47,974 nt of DNA from an uncultured Oscillospiraceae bacterium (GCA_934597345.1 CAKTRJ010000018.1:1-47974), one strand, 5' to 3'. Positions 23,391 through 33,885 are shown, counted from the stretch's first letter. Program-made: numbers and translations. The notes: a model not told the origin generated them from the sequence alone.

Positions 23391-23954
23391 TCAGCGGAAG
23401 ATCTCGCCCACGGTGGGGTTGTTGGCAGCCTGAGACTCATCGGTGTCGATGTGCATGGTGGTAGCGCCGCCCACGTTGACGCGAACGACCACGTCGTCGA
23501 AGATCAGCTTACGGCCCTCGCCGCCGCAGGCCACCTTGATGATCTCGCCGTTCTTGATGCCCATCTCGGCGGCGTCCTCCTCGGTGACGTGCAGGTGACG
23601 CTTGGCGATGATCACACCCTCGGTCAGATCCAGCTCGCCCTTGGGCCCGATCAGCTTACATGCGCCGGAGCCCTTCACGTCGCCGCTCTCGCGGATGGGA
23701 GCGTCAATGCCCAGGGTGCGGGCGTCGGTGGCGGAGATCTCCACCTGATCGGCCTTACGGGTGGGGCCCAGGATGGACACGTTGGCCATCTCCTTCTTGG
23801 GGCCGACGATGGTCAGGCGCTCATTGCTGGCGTACTGGCCGGGATAGGACAGGGGCTTGCGGATGGTCAGCTGATAGCCCTCGCCAAACAGCTTCTCCAC
23901 GGATTCCTGGGTCAGGTGGATATGACGGGCAGATGTTTCGATCATGAAAGACAT
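23391..23954 (-). CDS. pduL: phosphate propanoyltransferase (PduL-type phosphotransacylase)
   Basis: A 187-residue protein from the ATG at 23954 (AAGGAGGAAAA upstream); a longer frame to 24071 is not needed. It has the two zinc-site signatures ARHIHLT (about 9-15) and AKRHLHVTEEDA (about 116-127) and the ending GATTMHIDTDE. PduL converts acyl-CoA and phosphate to acyl phosphate and CoA. It lacks the N-terminal shell-targeting helix of microcompartment versions, so it probably works in the cytosol in acetate or propionate formation. No acetate kinase or compartment genes are nearby. Confidence 0.9.
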   Translation of the reverse strand: MSFMIETSARHIHLTQESVEKLFGEGYQLTIRKPLSYPGQYASNERLTIVGPKKEMANVSILGPTRKADQVEISATDARTLGIDAPIRESGDVKGSGACKLIGPKGELDLTEGVIIAKRHLHVTEEDAAEMGIKNGEIIKVACGGEGRKLIFDDVVVRVNVGGATTMHIDTDESQAANNPTVGEIFR

Positions 23955-24169
23955 GGTGATTTTCCTCCTTGCGCACGGCAAACCGTGCCATAATGTATTG
24001 AAATATTGTATCACACCGCTGTGGCGGTTGCAAGGGTGGATTTCGTTATTATCAACGCTTATTTCACCCATATAAAACGCATACTTTACTTATCTCAACG
24101 TTATGCCTATAATAAGCTGTTGTTTATTTGAGACACGTATTGTAAAATATAGAACAGGAGGCAGCAGAC

Positions 24170-25444
24170 ATGGCAAATTGTGCGATCGTAGGTATCAACT
24201 GGGGTGACGAGGGTAAGGGCCGCATGGTGGATTACCTGACTGAGCAGTATGATGTGGTGGTGCGGTATCAGGGCGGCGGCAACGCCGGTCATACCGTCAT
24301 CAACGACATGGGCAAGTTTGCCCTGCATCTGCTGCCCTCCGGCATCTTCCGCAAGGACGTGATGAACATTCTGGGCAACGGCGTGGCGCTGGACTGTGAG
24401 AACCTGGTGGCGGAGATCGAGACGCTCCGTGCCGCCGGTGTATCCATTTCCCCGGAAAACCTGATTGTCAGCGACCGGGCGTCCCTGCTGCTGCCCTGGC
24501 ACCGCGAGCTGGACGCGCTGGAGGAGGCCCGCCTGAAGGACAAGAAGTACGGCTCCACCAAGCAGGGCATCGCGCCGTTCTATTCCGATAAGTATCAGAA
24601 AAAGACCATTCAGGCCGGCGAGCTGCTGTATCCCGAGCACCTGAAGGCCCATCTGCAGGATCTGCTGGAGTGGAAGAACCTGATCCTGCGTGAGGTCTAC
24701 GGCGCGGAGGGCTACACCATGGAGCAGATGCTGGAGTGGCTGGATCGCTTCGGCGGTCAGGTTCGTCCCTATGTGGCCGACACGGGCCGCTATCTGCGCC
24801 AGGCCCAGGCCGAGGGCAAGTCCATTCTGTTTGAAGGCCAGCTGGGCGCATTGCGGGATCTGGACTACGGCATCTATCCCTACACCACCTCCTCCAATAC
24901 CATCGCGGCCTATGCCCCTGTGGGCGCGGGTCTGCCTACCGCCAAAATTGACGAGGTGGTGGGCGTGGTGAAGGCCTATTCCTCCTGCGTGGGCGAAGGC
25001 CCCTTCACCTGCGAGTGGTTCGGCGAGGACGCCGAGAAGCTCCGCGAGGCCGGTGCCGAGTACGGCGCCAAGACCGGCCGTCCCCGCCGCGTAGGCCCCA
25101 TTGATCTGGTGGCCACCCGCTACGGCGTAGAGACCCAGGGCGCCACCAACATCGCCTTGACCAAGCTGGATATCCTCAGCTACATGGCCGAGATCCCCGT
25201 CTGCGCCGCCTATGAGATCGACGGCCGGCTCACCCATGACTTCCCCTTCCCGGCGGTGCTGGAGCAGGCCAAGCCCGTGATGGAGTACCGTCCCGGCTGG
25301 CAGTGCGACATCTCCGGCGCGCGCACCTGGGAGGAACTGCCCCAGGCTGCCCGCGATTATGTGGAGTATGTGGAAAAGGCCATCGGCTGCCGCATCGGCT
25401 ACGTCTCCGTCGGCGCCGAGCGTGAGAGCCTGATCGTCCGGTAA
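24170..25444 (+). CDS. purA: adenylosuccinate synthase
   Basis: A 424-residue enzyme with AGGAGGCAGCAGAC before the ATG. The P-loop region NWGDEGKGRMVDYL (about 10-23) and GNAGHTV (about 37) bind GTP and IMP. Also seen are GSTKQGIAP (about 128), EGQLGALRDLDYG (about 222) and GRPRRVGPID (about 303). It converts IMP, aspartate and GTP to adenylosuccinate, the first step of the AMP branch, in the cytosol. purB follows after a 122-base gap with its own hairpins. The upstream region has possible -10 boxes (TATAAT near 24110, TAAAAT near 24146). Confidence 0.95.
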   Translation: MANCAIVGINWGDEGKGRMVDYLTEQYDVVVRYQGGGNAGHTVINDMGKFALHLLPSGIFRKDVMNILGNGVALDCENLVAEIETLRAAGVSISPENLIVSDRASLLLPWHRELDALEEARLKDKKYGSTKQGIAPFYSDKYQKKTIQAGELLYPEHLKAHLQDLLEWKNLILREVYGAEGYTMEQMLEWLDRFGGQVRPYVADTGRYLRQAQAEGKSILFEGQLGALRDLDYGIYPYTTSSNTIAAYAPVGAGLPTAKIDEVVGVVKAYSSCVGEGPFTCEWFGEDAEKLREAGAEYGAKTGRPRRVGPIDLVATRYGVETQGATNIALTKLDILSYMAEIPVCAAYEIDGRLTHDFPFPAVLEQAKPVMEYRPGWQCDISGARTWEELPQAARDYVEYVEKAIGCRIGYVSVGAERESLIVR

Positions 25445-25449
25445 AGATT

Positions 25450-25471
25450 ATTTCGCGCTCGGAAGCGCGAA
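25450..25471 (+). terminator. hairpin downstream of purA
   Basis: TTTCGCGC and GCGCGAAA pair around TCGGAA, followed by few Ts. A second hairpin (TGCCGCC/GGCGGCA, about 25494-25510) follows. These may partly end purA transcription before purB. Confidence 0.45.
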
Positions 25472-25566
25472 ACACTCCAAACCCATTCCAATCATGCCGC
25501 CTGCGGCGGCATACCGCAGCTTTTCATTTTTCTCTCTTCACTCTTCACTTCTCAGGAGGCCATCCT

Positions 25567-26985
25567 ATGTCCCATTCCACCTACCAGTCCCCGCTGGCGT
25601 CCCGCTACGCCTCGCAATACATGCTGCACCTGTTTTCTCCGGACAGCCGCTTCCAGACATGGCGGCGGCTGTGGACGGCGCTGGCCCGTGCCCAGCAGCA
25701 GCTGGGCCTGCCCATCACGGAGCAGCAGGTGGCGGAGCTGGAGGCCCATATCACCGACATCGACTATGACGTGGCCGCCCAGCGTGAGCGGGAGGTGCGC
25801 CATGATGTGATGGCCCACGTCTATACCTACGGCAAGGCCGCGCCCTCCGCGGCGGGCATCATCCATCTGGGCGCCACCAGCTGCTATGTCACTGATAACG
25901 CCGACCTGATCCTGTACCGGGACGGCCTGAAATACCTGCGGACGCAGCTGCTGGCGGCGCTGGCCAATCTGGCGGCGTTCGCAAAGCGCTACGCCGCCAC
26001 GCCCACCCTGGGCTATACCCACTATCAGCCCGCCCAGCCTGTCACGGTGGGCAAGCGGGCCACCCTGTGGATGCAGGACTTTCTCTCCGACGTGGAGGAG
26101 CTGGACACGCTGGTGTCCGGGATGAAGTTCCTTGGCTGCCGCGGCACCACCGGCACGGAGGCCAGCTTCATGGATCTCTTTGACGGCGATGAGGAGAAGA
26201 TCGATGAGATGAACCGCCGCATCGCCGCCGAGTTCGGCTTTGCCGAATGCTTCCCGGTATGCGGCCAGACCTATCCCCGGAAGGTAGACAGCCGCATCCT
26301 GAACTGCCTCAGCTCCATTGCCCAGAGTGCCTACCGCATGGCCAACGATATCCGGCTTTTGCAGCATGACCGGCAGGTGGAGGAGCCCTTTGAGGACAGC
26401 CAGATCGGCTCCTCGGCCATGGCCTACAAGCGCAACCCCATGCGCTGCGAGCGCATCTGCTCCCTGAGTCGTTATCTGATGGCCAACGCTATGAACGCGC
26501 CGCTGACCGCTTCTGTCCAGTGGATGGAGCGGACGCTGGACGATTCCGCCAACCGCCGTATCTCCATGCCGGAGGGGTTCCTTTGTGCCGACGCGGTGCT
26601 GCGCCTGTGCCAGAACGTGACGAACGGCCTTCACGTCAACGAGACCGTGGTGGATCGCACGCTGCGGGAGTACCTACCCTTCATGGCCACCGAGGATCTG
26701 ATGATGGAGGCGGTGAAGCGGGGCGGCGACCGCCAGCAGCTTCATGAGATCATCCGCCGCCACTCCATGGCCGCCACCGCCCGCATGAAGGAGGGCCAGC
26801 CCTGCGACCTGCTGGATCGTCTGGCGGGCGACCCCGCCTTCGGCATGACCCGTCAGGAACTGGACGCCTTGATGGAGCCCCGGCGATACATCGGCCGCTG
26901 CCCGCAGCAGGTAGAGCGCTTTCTGGAGCGCTGCGCGCCGCTGCTGGCGGAGGCCCAGTCCGCCGACGGCAATATCACCCTGTAA
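25567..26985 (+). CDS. purB: adenylosuccinate lyase
   Basis: A 472-residue enzyme of the fumarase/aspartase superfamily, with AGGAGG ahead of the ATG. Signature motifs are GATSCYVTDNADL (about 99), TLGYTHYQPAQPVT (about 150), and the loop SSAMAYKRNPMRCER (about 282-296) with the catalytic Ser. It splits adenylosuccinate to AMP and fumarate, and also SAICAR to AICAR and fumarate. The fumarate could be used by fumC in the converging gene group. It stands directly after purA. Confidence 0.95.
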   Translation: MSHSTYQSPLASRYASQYMLHLFSPDSRFQTWRRLWTALARAQQQLGLPITEQQVAELEAHITDIDYDVAAQREREVRHDVMAHVYTYGKAAPSAAGIIHLGATSCYVTDNADLILYRDGLKYLRTQLLAALANLAAFAKRYAATPTLGYTHYQPAQPVTVGKRATLWMQDFLSDVEELDTLVSGMKFLGCRGTTGTEASFMDLFDGDEEKIDEMNRRIAAEFGFAECFPVCGQTYPRKVDSRILNCLSSIAQSAYRMANDIRLLQHDRQVEEPFEDSQIGSSAMAYKRNPMRCERICSLSRYLMANAMNAPLTASVQWMERTLDDSANRRISMPEGFLCADAVLRLCQNVTNGLHVNETVVDRTLREYLPFMATEDLMMEAVKRGGDRQQLHEIIRRHSMAATARMKEGQPCDLLDRLAGDPAFGMTRQELDALMEPRRYIGRCPQQVERFLERCAPLLAEAQSADGNITL

Positions 26986-26987
26986 CG

Positions 26988-27021
26988 AAAGAACGCCATC
27001 TCAGCGAGATGGCGTTCTTTT

Positions 27022-27024
<3 letters not shown>
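26988..27024. terminator. bidirectional terminator between purB and fumC
   Basis: AAAGAACGCCATCTC (26988-27002) and GAGATGGCGTTCTTT (27006-27020) form a 15-bp perfect stem with an AGC loop and T-run. Confidence 0.9.
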
Positions 27025-28380
<1,356 letters not shown>

Positions 28381-28392
28381 GGTGCCCTCCCT

Positions 28393-29565
28393 TCAGATAC
28401 GCGCCACGCCGTCCTGACGGGCGGCCTGCGCCACGGCGGCGGCCACCGCGCCGCACAGCCGGGAATCAAAGGCGGCGGGCAGGATGTAGTCGGCGTTCAG
28501 CTCTTCGTCCGAGACCAGACCGGCGATGGCCCGTGCCGCCGCCAGCTTCATGCCCTCCGTCACGCGGCTGGCCCGCACGTCCAGTGCGCCCCGGAACAGG
28601 CCGGGGAAGCAGGACACGTTGTTCACCTGATTGGGATAATCGCTGCGCCCGCTGGCCACCACCAGCGCGCCGCCCTCGCGGGCCTCCTTCGGGGTGATCT
28701 CCGGCGTGGGATTGGCGCAGGCGAAAATGATGGCTTTGTCCGCCATGGTGCGCACCATCTCCGCCGTGACCAGACGGGGCGCGGAGAAGCCCAGAAATAC
28801 GTCGGCTCCGGCCAGCGCGTCCGCCAGCTTTCCGGCCATGCGGCGGGGGTTGGTGTGTTCGCATACCGCCGCCATGTAGGGATTCATGCCCTCCGTCACG
28901 CCGGGGCAGAGGATGCCCTGCTTGTCGCACAGGGTGATGTCGGTGTATCCGGCGCTCAGCAGCAGGCGGCACACGGAGAGCCCCGCCGCGCCCGCGCCGT
29001 TGATGACGATGCGGGCGGACTTGTCCTTTCCGGCCACCTTCAGGGCGTTGGTCAGACCCGCCAGCACGATCACCGCCGTGCCGTGCTGGTCGTCGTGGAA
29101 CACAGGAATGTCCACCGCCGCCTGTAAGCGCTGTTCGATGTCAAAGCACCGGGGCGCGGAGATATCCTCCAGATTGATGCCGCCGAAGCTGCCTGCCAGC
29201 AGGGCGATGGTGCGCACGATCTCGTCGGGATCCTTGGTGCGCAGGCACAGGGGAATGGCGTCCACGCCGCCGAAGGCCTTGAACAGCACGCACTTGCCCT
29301 CCATCACCGGCATACCGGCCTCCGGGCCGATGTCGCCCAGGCCCAGCACGGCGGTGCCGTCGGTGACCACCGCCACGGTGTTCCAGCGGCGGGTCAGCTC
29401 ATAGCTCTTGCTGACGTCCTTCTGGATCTCCAGACAGGGCTGCGCCACACCGGGGGTGTAGGCCAGCGACAGCGCGTCGCGGCTGTCCACCGCCGCACGG
29501 GGCGTGATCTCCAGCTTGCCCCGCAGGGCATAGTGGAGCTTTAAGGATTCTTCTGCGTAATTCAT
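28393..29565 (-). CDS. NAD(P)-dependent malic enzyme, short prokaryotic type
   Basis: A 390-residue enzyme converting malate to pyruvate and CO2 with NAD(P)+. N-terminal LAYTPGVAQPCLEI (about 34-47) contains the catalytic Tyr, and Lys in GKCVLFKAFGGVDA (about 90) is the second key residue. NLEDISAPRCFDIE (about 130) and PVFHDDQHGTA (about 153) bind the metal, and NGAGAAG (about 190) is the nucleotide fold. It lacks the C-terminal phosphotransacetylase-like domain of the long type. It sits between the CoA-transferase gene and fumC. No clear ribosome site is seen (GGCAGG at about -15). Confidence 0.92.
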   Translation of the reverse strand: MNYAEESLKLHYALRGKLEITPRAAVDSRDALSLAYTPGVAQPCLEIQKDVSKSYELTRRWNTVAVVTDGTAVLGLGDIGPEAGMPVMEGKCVLFKAFGGVDAIPLCLRTKDPDEIVRTIALLAGSFGGINLEDISAPRCFDIEQRLQAAVDIPVFHDDQHGTAVIVLAGLTNALKVAGKDKSARIVINGAGAAGLSVCRLLLSAGYTDITLCDKQGILCPGVTEGMNPYMAAVCEHTNPRRMAGKLADALAGADVFLGFSAPRLVTAEMVRTMADKAIIFACANPTPEITPKEAREGGALVVASGRSDYPNQVNNVSCFPGLFRGALDVRASRVTEGMKLAAARAIAGLVSDEELNADYILPAAFDSRLCGAVAAAVAQAARQDGVARI

Positions 29566-29584
29566 ATGTTTTACCTGCCGATCT

Positions 29585-29622
29585 TACCATCGATTAACAA
29601 GGGCCCTTGTCAATCGATGGTA
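29585..29622. promoter_or_regulatory. 38-bp near-perfect palindrome between the CoA-transferase and malic enzyme genes
   Basis: Left arm 29585-29603 (TACCATCGATTAACAAGGG) and right arm 29604-29622 are inverted repeats with a single mismatch. There is no loop and no T-run, so it is better read as an operator or symmetrical processing element than a terminator. Confidence 0.6.
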
Positions 29623-29642
29623 TCAGAATGATAGATGATGGT

Positions 29643-30935
29643 TTACCACAGCATCAGCTTGTCCGCCTGCCTGCGCAGCTCGCCGCGGAAATCCGGATGG
29701 GCGATGGCGATGAGCCGCTCCACCCGCTGGCGGATGGTGGTGCCCCGCAGATGAGCCACGCCGTATTCCGTGACGATGCAGTCCACCCAGTTGCGGGAGA
29801 TGGACACCACCGAACCCGGTGAGAGGATGGGCTGGATCTTGGAGACAGTCCCGTTTTTGGCGGTGGAGGTGATGACCACGATGCCCCGGCCGCCCGGCGA
29901 CATGTAAGCGCCCGCCGCGAAATCCGTCGCGCCGCCGGTGCCGGAATACTGGCGGCTGCCCAGCGACTCGGAGCAGATCTGACCCGTCAGGTCGATCTGC
30001 ACGGCGGTGTTGATGGATACCATGTTGTGGTTCTGGGCGATGATGTAGGGATCGTTCACATAGGACGAGGGCATCAGCTCAATGTCCGGATTGCGGTCGA
30101 TGAAATCGTAAAAGTCCTGATCGCCCCACACAAAGCTGCACACCGTCTTGCCGGGGTGGAAGTTCTTGCGGCTGTTGTTGACCACGCCCTTGGCCATCAG
30201 CCGTCCGGTGGCGCTGCACAAGATCTCTGTGTGGATGCCCAGGTCGTACTTGCCGCACAGGGCGTCGGCCGCGGCGTTGGACAGGTTGCCCAGCCCGATC
30301 TGGATGGTGTCGCCGTCACGCACCAGCGCGGCGGCATTTTCCGCCGCCTGCCGCTCTACGGCGGAGGGCTCCGGCTCGCCCACGGTGGAGATCTCGCAGT
30401 CCGCCTCGATGAGGCAGGTCACCTGACTGATATGTACCTTTTTGGCGCCGGGCAGCAGCGGGATGCGGCGGTTGATCTCGAAAATGCGCTTTTTGGCCGC
30501 CATGCAGGGCTCGTATTCGATCTGCATCACCGGCGACAGGTGGAGATAGCCCTCCGCGTCCATAGGCGGCACGGCGGCCATGAAAACATCCGGCTTCTGC
30601 CGCGCGATCTCGGCGGACAGCTGGTGCAGATGGGCGGGGATATAGCTGACGCGGCCGCCGGGGTGGTTGGCCCGGGCCTGTGCGTCATAGAAAAAGCTGT
30701 TGATGAAAAAGCTGCTGCGGCAGGCGTCGTCGGAGAAGAAGAGGTAGGTTTCCTTGGTGATGCCGGTCCAGACGGTCACATCGTGCACCTGCGGGGCGAT
30801 GGTGTGCAGTTGGCGGAACAGCGTGACCGGCTCGCAGGCGTAGGTGCCGCCCACGATCACATCGCCGCTCTCGATATGCGCCAGCACACCGCTGACGGTG
30901 GTTTTCTTTTCCTGATAGAGTGCGCGGTGATCCAT
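29643..30935 (-). CDS. acetyl-CoA hydrolase/transferase-family CoA-transferase
   Basis: A 430-residue protein from the ATG at 30935 (GGGAGGAAAAG upstream). It resembles Cat1/4-hydroxybutyrate/butyryl-CoA:acetate CoA-transferases. Notable are PPMDAEGYLHLSP (about 127), GLGNLSNAAADALCGKY (as GLGNLSNAAADALC, about 213) and the active-site block CSESLGSRQYSGTGGATDF (about 323-341), in which the Glu is the expected CoA-carrying residue. It moves CoA between organic acids, so acetate, succinate or butyrate are candidates. Clustering with malic enzyme and fumC suggests a C4-acid fermentation role. The acid specificity cannot be told. Confidence 0.85.
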   Translation of the reverse strand: MDHRALYQEKKTTVSGVLAHIESGDVIVGGTYACEPVTLFRQLHTIAPQVHDVTVWTGITKETYLFFSDDACRSSFFINSFFYDAQARANHPGGRVSYIPAHLHQLSAEIARQKPDVFMAAVPPMDAEGYLHLSPVMQIEYEPCMAAKKRIFEINRRIPLLPGAKKVHISQVTCLIEADCEISTVGEPEPSAVERQAAENAAALVRDGDTIQIGLGNLSNAAADALCGKYDLGIHTEILCSATGRLMAKGVVNNSRKNFHPGKTVCSFVWGDQDFYDFIDRNPDIELMPSSYVNDPYIIAQNHNMVSINTAVQIDLTGQICSESLGSRQYSGTGGATDFAAGAYMSPGGRGIVVITSTAKNGTVSKIQPILSPGSVVSISRNWVDCIVTEYGVAHLRGTTIRQRVERLIAIAHPDFRGELRRQADKLMLW

Positions 30936-31086
30936 ATATGCTTTTCCTCCCGGCGTTCTCGTTTTCTGCGTCATAGTATACCATACTGGTCAGAAAAAGA
31001 AAAATAAAAATTTTTGCTGGTATGCATGATGATACCGGTGGAAAGCTACAGGCGAGGCAGCCTTTCGGATGCCTCGCCCGTGTGTT

Positions 31087-31950
31087 TCAGTTCTGGGAAA
31101 TGCCGCCGTTGTACTGGCGCTTCAAAAAGGAGACAAATGCCCGGGCGGCTGTGTTGGCGGCGGGCAGCGTTTTGACCGCGATGCCCAGGCGGCGGGACAC
31201 CGGCTTGTCCAGCGGGATGGCCCGTACACGGCCCTCATAGCCGGACAGAGAGAAAGCGGACAGCACCGAAACGCCCAGACCGCCCGCTACCATGGACAGG
31301 ATAGCGCCGTCGTCCGACGCCGTCACCGTCAGGCGCGGCGCGTCCGGCGGAAGCAAAGGCTCGATATACTGCTCCGGGCTGGAGAGGAACGGCTCCTGCA
31401 AAAGCCGTTCCAGCGAGATAGTTTTCTCCGTCCACGGGAAGTCCGGCGGCACCACCGCGATCAGCGGCGCGTCCGTCAGCGGCGTCCAATGGAAGCCCTT
31501 GGCGCAGCGCTCGTCCACCAGAGCCAGCTGGATCTTGTCCTGCTCCAGCGCTTCGGCCAGCTCGTTGCCCTGCACCAGCACGTCCACCTTGATCTCCGGG
31601 TGCAGCCTGCGGAATTTGCCCAGCAGCTCCGGCAGACGGGCGCGGGCGATGCTGGCGAAGCAGCCGATCCGCAGACCGCGGCCGTACAGCTCACCCTGTA
31701 CCTCCGCCTCGCCCCGCAGGGCGTCGCAGGCGCTGATCACCTGGTTGATATAGGGCAGCAGATGCTCGCCCTCCTCCGATAAACGAACGCCGTGGCTGCC
31801 GCGGAGCAGCAGCGTACAGCCCAGCTCCGCCTCCAGCTTGTTGACCAGATGGGTCATGGCGGACTGGGTATATCCCAGCTGCGCGGCAGCCTTGCCGAAG
31901 CTGCCGCATTGTACGGCGGTCAGCACGGCCCGCAGCTTACTATCATCCAT
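31087..31950 (-). CDS. LysR-family transcriptional regulator
   Basis: A 287-residue regulator. The N-terminal HTH (MDDSKLRAVLTAVQCGSFGK, then AAAQLGYTQSAMTHLVNKLE, about 20-39) binds DNA, and residues about 90-287 form the inducer-binding domain. It is divergent from brnQ with 273 bases between, and tandem with the CoA-transferase gene downstream. Divergent layout and the direct repeats at 32035 and 32076 suggest control of brnQ, itself, or both. The inducer is unknown. Confidence 0.9.
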   Translation of the reverse strand: MDDSKLRAVLTAVQCGSFGKAAAQLGYTQSAMTHLVNKLEAELGCTLLLRGSHGVRLSEEGEHLLPYINQVISACDALRGEAEVQGELYGRGLRIGCFASIARARLPELLGKFRRLHPEIKVDVLVQGNELAEALEQDKIQLALVDERCAKGFHWTPLTDAPLIAVVPPDFPWTEKTISLERLLQEPFLSSPEQYIEPLLPPDAPRLTVTASDDGAILSMVAGGLGVSVLSAFSLSGYEGRVRAIPLDKPVSRRLGIAVKTLPAANTAARAFVSFLKRQYNGGISQN

Positions 31951-32034
31951 AGGGAACCTCGCTTTCTGCGATTTGTACAAAAATACTTTAATGTAATTAT
32001 AAATATAGCACAAGAGACCGGCATCTTCAATGAC

Positions 32035-32085
32035 AATTCTGTGAATTATCTGTCAATATTATGGTAAAATTTGTAAATTCTGTGA
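32035..32085. promoter_or_regulatory. paired AATTCTGTGA repeats in the lysR-brnQ divergent region
   Basis: AATTCTGTGA occurs at 32035-32044 and 32076-32085, 41 bp apart (about four helical turns). A TAAAAT at 32065-32070 lies between them as a possible -10 for brnQ, with no good -35. A minus-strand TTGAAG-17-TATATT could serve lysR. Repeats at this spacing with a weak promoter fit activator binding. Confidence 0.45.
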
Positions 32086-32223
32086 GTGCCATAAGTCTTT
32101 TTCATGACCCGATGAATTACGCTCAATTCTCAAGCCATGAAAAAAATGTTACTCTATATGAGCGAAATGCATGACACTGTGTTGATTTCGCGGAAGAGGA
32201 AAGCGTAGTGAGGAGAAAGGTAA

Positions 32224-33555
32224 ATGAATATGCAAAAGAAGAAAAGTACAGTTCGGGACGTGATCGTGATCGGTTTCGCGCTGTTTTCCATGTTTTTCGG
32301 CGCGGGAAACGTGGTGTTTCCCCCGTACCTGGGTCTGGAAGCCGGTCCTGAGTGGCTGACCGGCTTTGCCGCCTACTTTATCGCTGATATCGGTCTGGCG
32401 CTGCTGGGCATGTTCGCCCTGCTGCGCGTGGGCAGCAGTGAGGCCGTGCTGCACCGCGTGGGCCGTGTGCCCGCTGAGATCCTGATGTGCGCCATCATCC
32501 TGTGCATCGGCCCCATGGTGGCCATCCCCCGTACCTCCGCCAGCACCTATGAGATGGCCATCGCGCCCAACATCTCCGGTGTGTCTCCGGTGGTGTTCTC
32601 CGTGATCTTCTTCGCGGTGATCCTGGCGCTGTGCATCAAGGAGTCCGCCGTGGTGGACATCGTGGGCAAGATCCTGACTCCGCTGCTGCTGGTGGGCCTG
32701 TTCGCCATCATCATCAAGGGAGTCGTGACCCCGCTGGGTGACATTTCCGCCCTGCCTCAGATCAACAACGTGGCCGTCACCGGCATCAAGGCCGGCTATC
32801 AGACCATGGACGCGCTGGCCGCCCTGCCCTTCGGCATCATCGTGCTGCAGAGCGCCGCCAGCAAGGGCTACTCCGGCAAGAAGTCCACCCTCCGCATCGT
32901 AGGCGGCTCCGCGCTGCTGGCCGGTGTGCTGCTGCTGGCGGTGTATATGGGTCTTGCCTATCTGGGCGCCACCGTTTCCACCCAGTATACCGGCGCCGAG
33001 ATTGGCCGCGCTCAGCTGACCATGGCCATTGTCGAGGGCCTGATGGGCAAGGTGGGTATGGTGCTGTTCGGTGTGGTCGTGGGTCTGGCCTGCGTCACCA
33101 CCGCCGTGGCCCTGACCAGCTCCGCCGCCGCGTATTTCTCCGAGCTGTGCCGTGGCAAGGTGCCCTATAAGGTGTTTGTCATCGCCATCTGCGTCTTCAG
33201 CGCCGTGGTGTCCAACCTGGGTCTGGACCGCATCGTGGCGGTTGCCTCTCCCGTGCTGGACGTGGTGTATCCGCCCACGCTGGTGCTGATCTTCATCGCC
33301 CTGATCGTTCCCCATGCCCCTGACCGTGTCAGCCGCTGCGCCGTCATCGGCGCGCTGATCACCAGCGTGCTGTGCACCCTGCATACCTATGGCGTGTCCC
33401 TGACCTTTGTGGAGCATCTGCCTCTGTACGATCTGGGCCTGGCCTGGGTGGTCCCCGCCGTGGTGCTCGGCCTGATCGCCGCGCTGCCCGGTTTGCGCTC
33501 CCATTCCCGCTCCCGTTCGGGACAGACCTTCCACAGTCCCACCGAGGAGCATTGA
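32224..33555 (+). CDS. brnQ: branched-chain amino acid:cation symporter (LIVCS family)
   Basis: A 443-residue protein with GAGGAGAAAGG before its ATG. It has about 12 membrane helices, beginning with the family block ALFSMFFGAGNVVFPPYLG (about 19-37), and GPMVAIPRTSASTYE (about 99) is typical of BrnQ. It imports leucine, isoleucine and valine with Na+ or H+. The divergent LysR gene may regulate it. No T-box leader is seen. Confidence 0.92.
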   Translation: MNMQKKKSTVRDVIVIGFALFSMFFGAGNVVFPPYLGLEAGPEWLTGFAAYFIADIGLALLGMFALLRVGSSEAVLHRVGRVPAEILMCAIILCIGPMVAIPRTSASTYEMAIAPNISGVSPVVFSVIFFAVILALCIKESAVVDIVGKILTPLLLVGLFAIIIKGVVTPLGDISALPQINNVAVTGIKAGYQTMDALAALPFGIIVLQSAASKGYSGKKSTLRIVGGSALLAGVLLLAVYMGLAYLGATVSTQYTGAEIGRAQLTMAIVEGLMGKVGMVLFGVVVGLACVTTAVALTSSAAAYFSELCRGKVPYKVFVIAICVFSAVVSNLGLDRIVAVASPVLDVVYPPTLVLIFIALIVPHAPDRVSRCAVIGALITSVLCTLHTYGVSLTFVEHLPLYDLGLAWVVPAVVLGLIAALPGLRSHSRSRSGQTFHSPTEEH

Positions 33556-33581
33556 CAATAGCGGTAAAGCCGCCTCTCCTG

Positions 33582-33613
33582 AAACAGGGCCGCCTTCGGG
33601 CGGCTCTGTTTTT
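33582..33613 (+). terminator. terminator after brnQ
   Basis: AAACAGGGCCGCC (33582-33594) pairs with GGCGGCTCTGTTT (33599-33611), one G-T pair, with a TTCG loop and T-run. Confidence 0.88.
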
Positions 33614-33750
33614 ATCATTTATGAGAAAAGCAGAAACGTTATGGCTGCAAGCTGCGCCGCTTTTCAACGCTTTAACGTTAACACGGGAGATCCTGTACGG
33701 ATATCCTGAATTTATTTGCTGATTTTTTCTAGTTGAAAACGTTTTCTTTC

Positions 33751-33829
33751 TTTGAAATCTTGATTTTTGAGATCGATACGAGTATAATGCCCTGCGTGTA
33801 AAATCAATGGTATGATAAGTGATTTCAAA
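33751..33829 (+). promoter_or_regulatory. promoter between nested inverted repeats, possible invertible switch
   Basis: TTGATT (33760-33765), a 17-base spacer and TATAAT (33783-33788) face the surface-protein gene. They lie between TTTGAAATC (33751-33759) and GATTTCAAA (33821-33829). An inner pair TTGATTTT (33760-33767) and AAAATCAA (33800-33807) is also inverted. A minus-strand TTGATT-15-TATACT overlaps it, so the core could be read both ways. An orphan tyrosine recombinase lies 3.4 kb downstream. Promoter confidence is high; inversion is an inference. Confidence 0.55.
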
Positions 33830-33885
33830 ACCATGTTCCGTGCATGACCTTTGCCCCGGAACAGTAGTATCGGAGGTGGCGGCAA

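Larger units (their letters stand above)
33556..33885. other. gene-free region between brnQ and the surface-protein gene
   Basis: It holds the brnQ terminator and, from 33734, a palindrome GAAAACGTTTTC, then the promoter with nested inverted repeats described separately. It is AT-rich compared with neighbouring genes. No small gene is supported. Confidence 0.7.

Noticed and set aside
31951..32223. A T-box leader before brnQ
   Set aside because: No T-box consensus (AGGGTGG-type) and no antiterminator pair could be found in the leader.
32149..33618. A 489-codon minus-strand open frame opposite brnQ
   Set aside because: A shadow of the transporter gene; His, Gln and Asp-rich with no motif.
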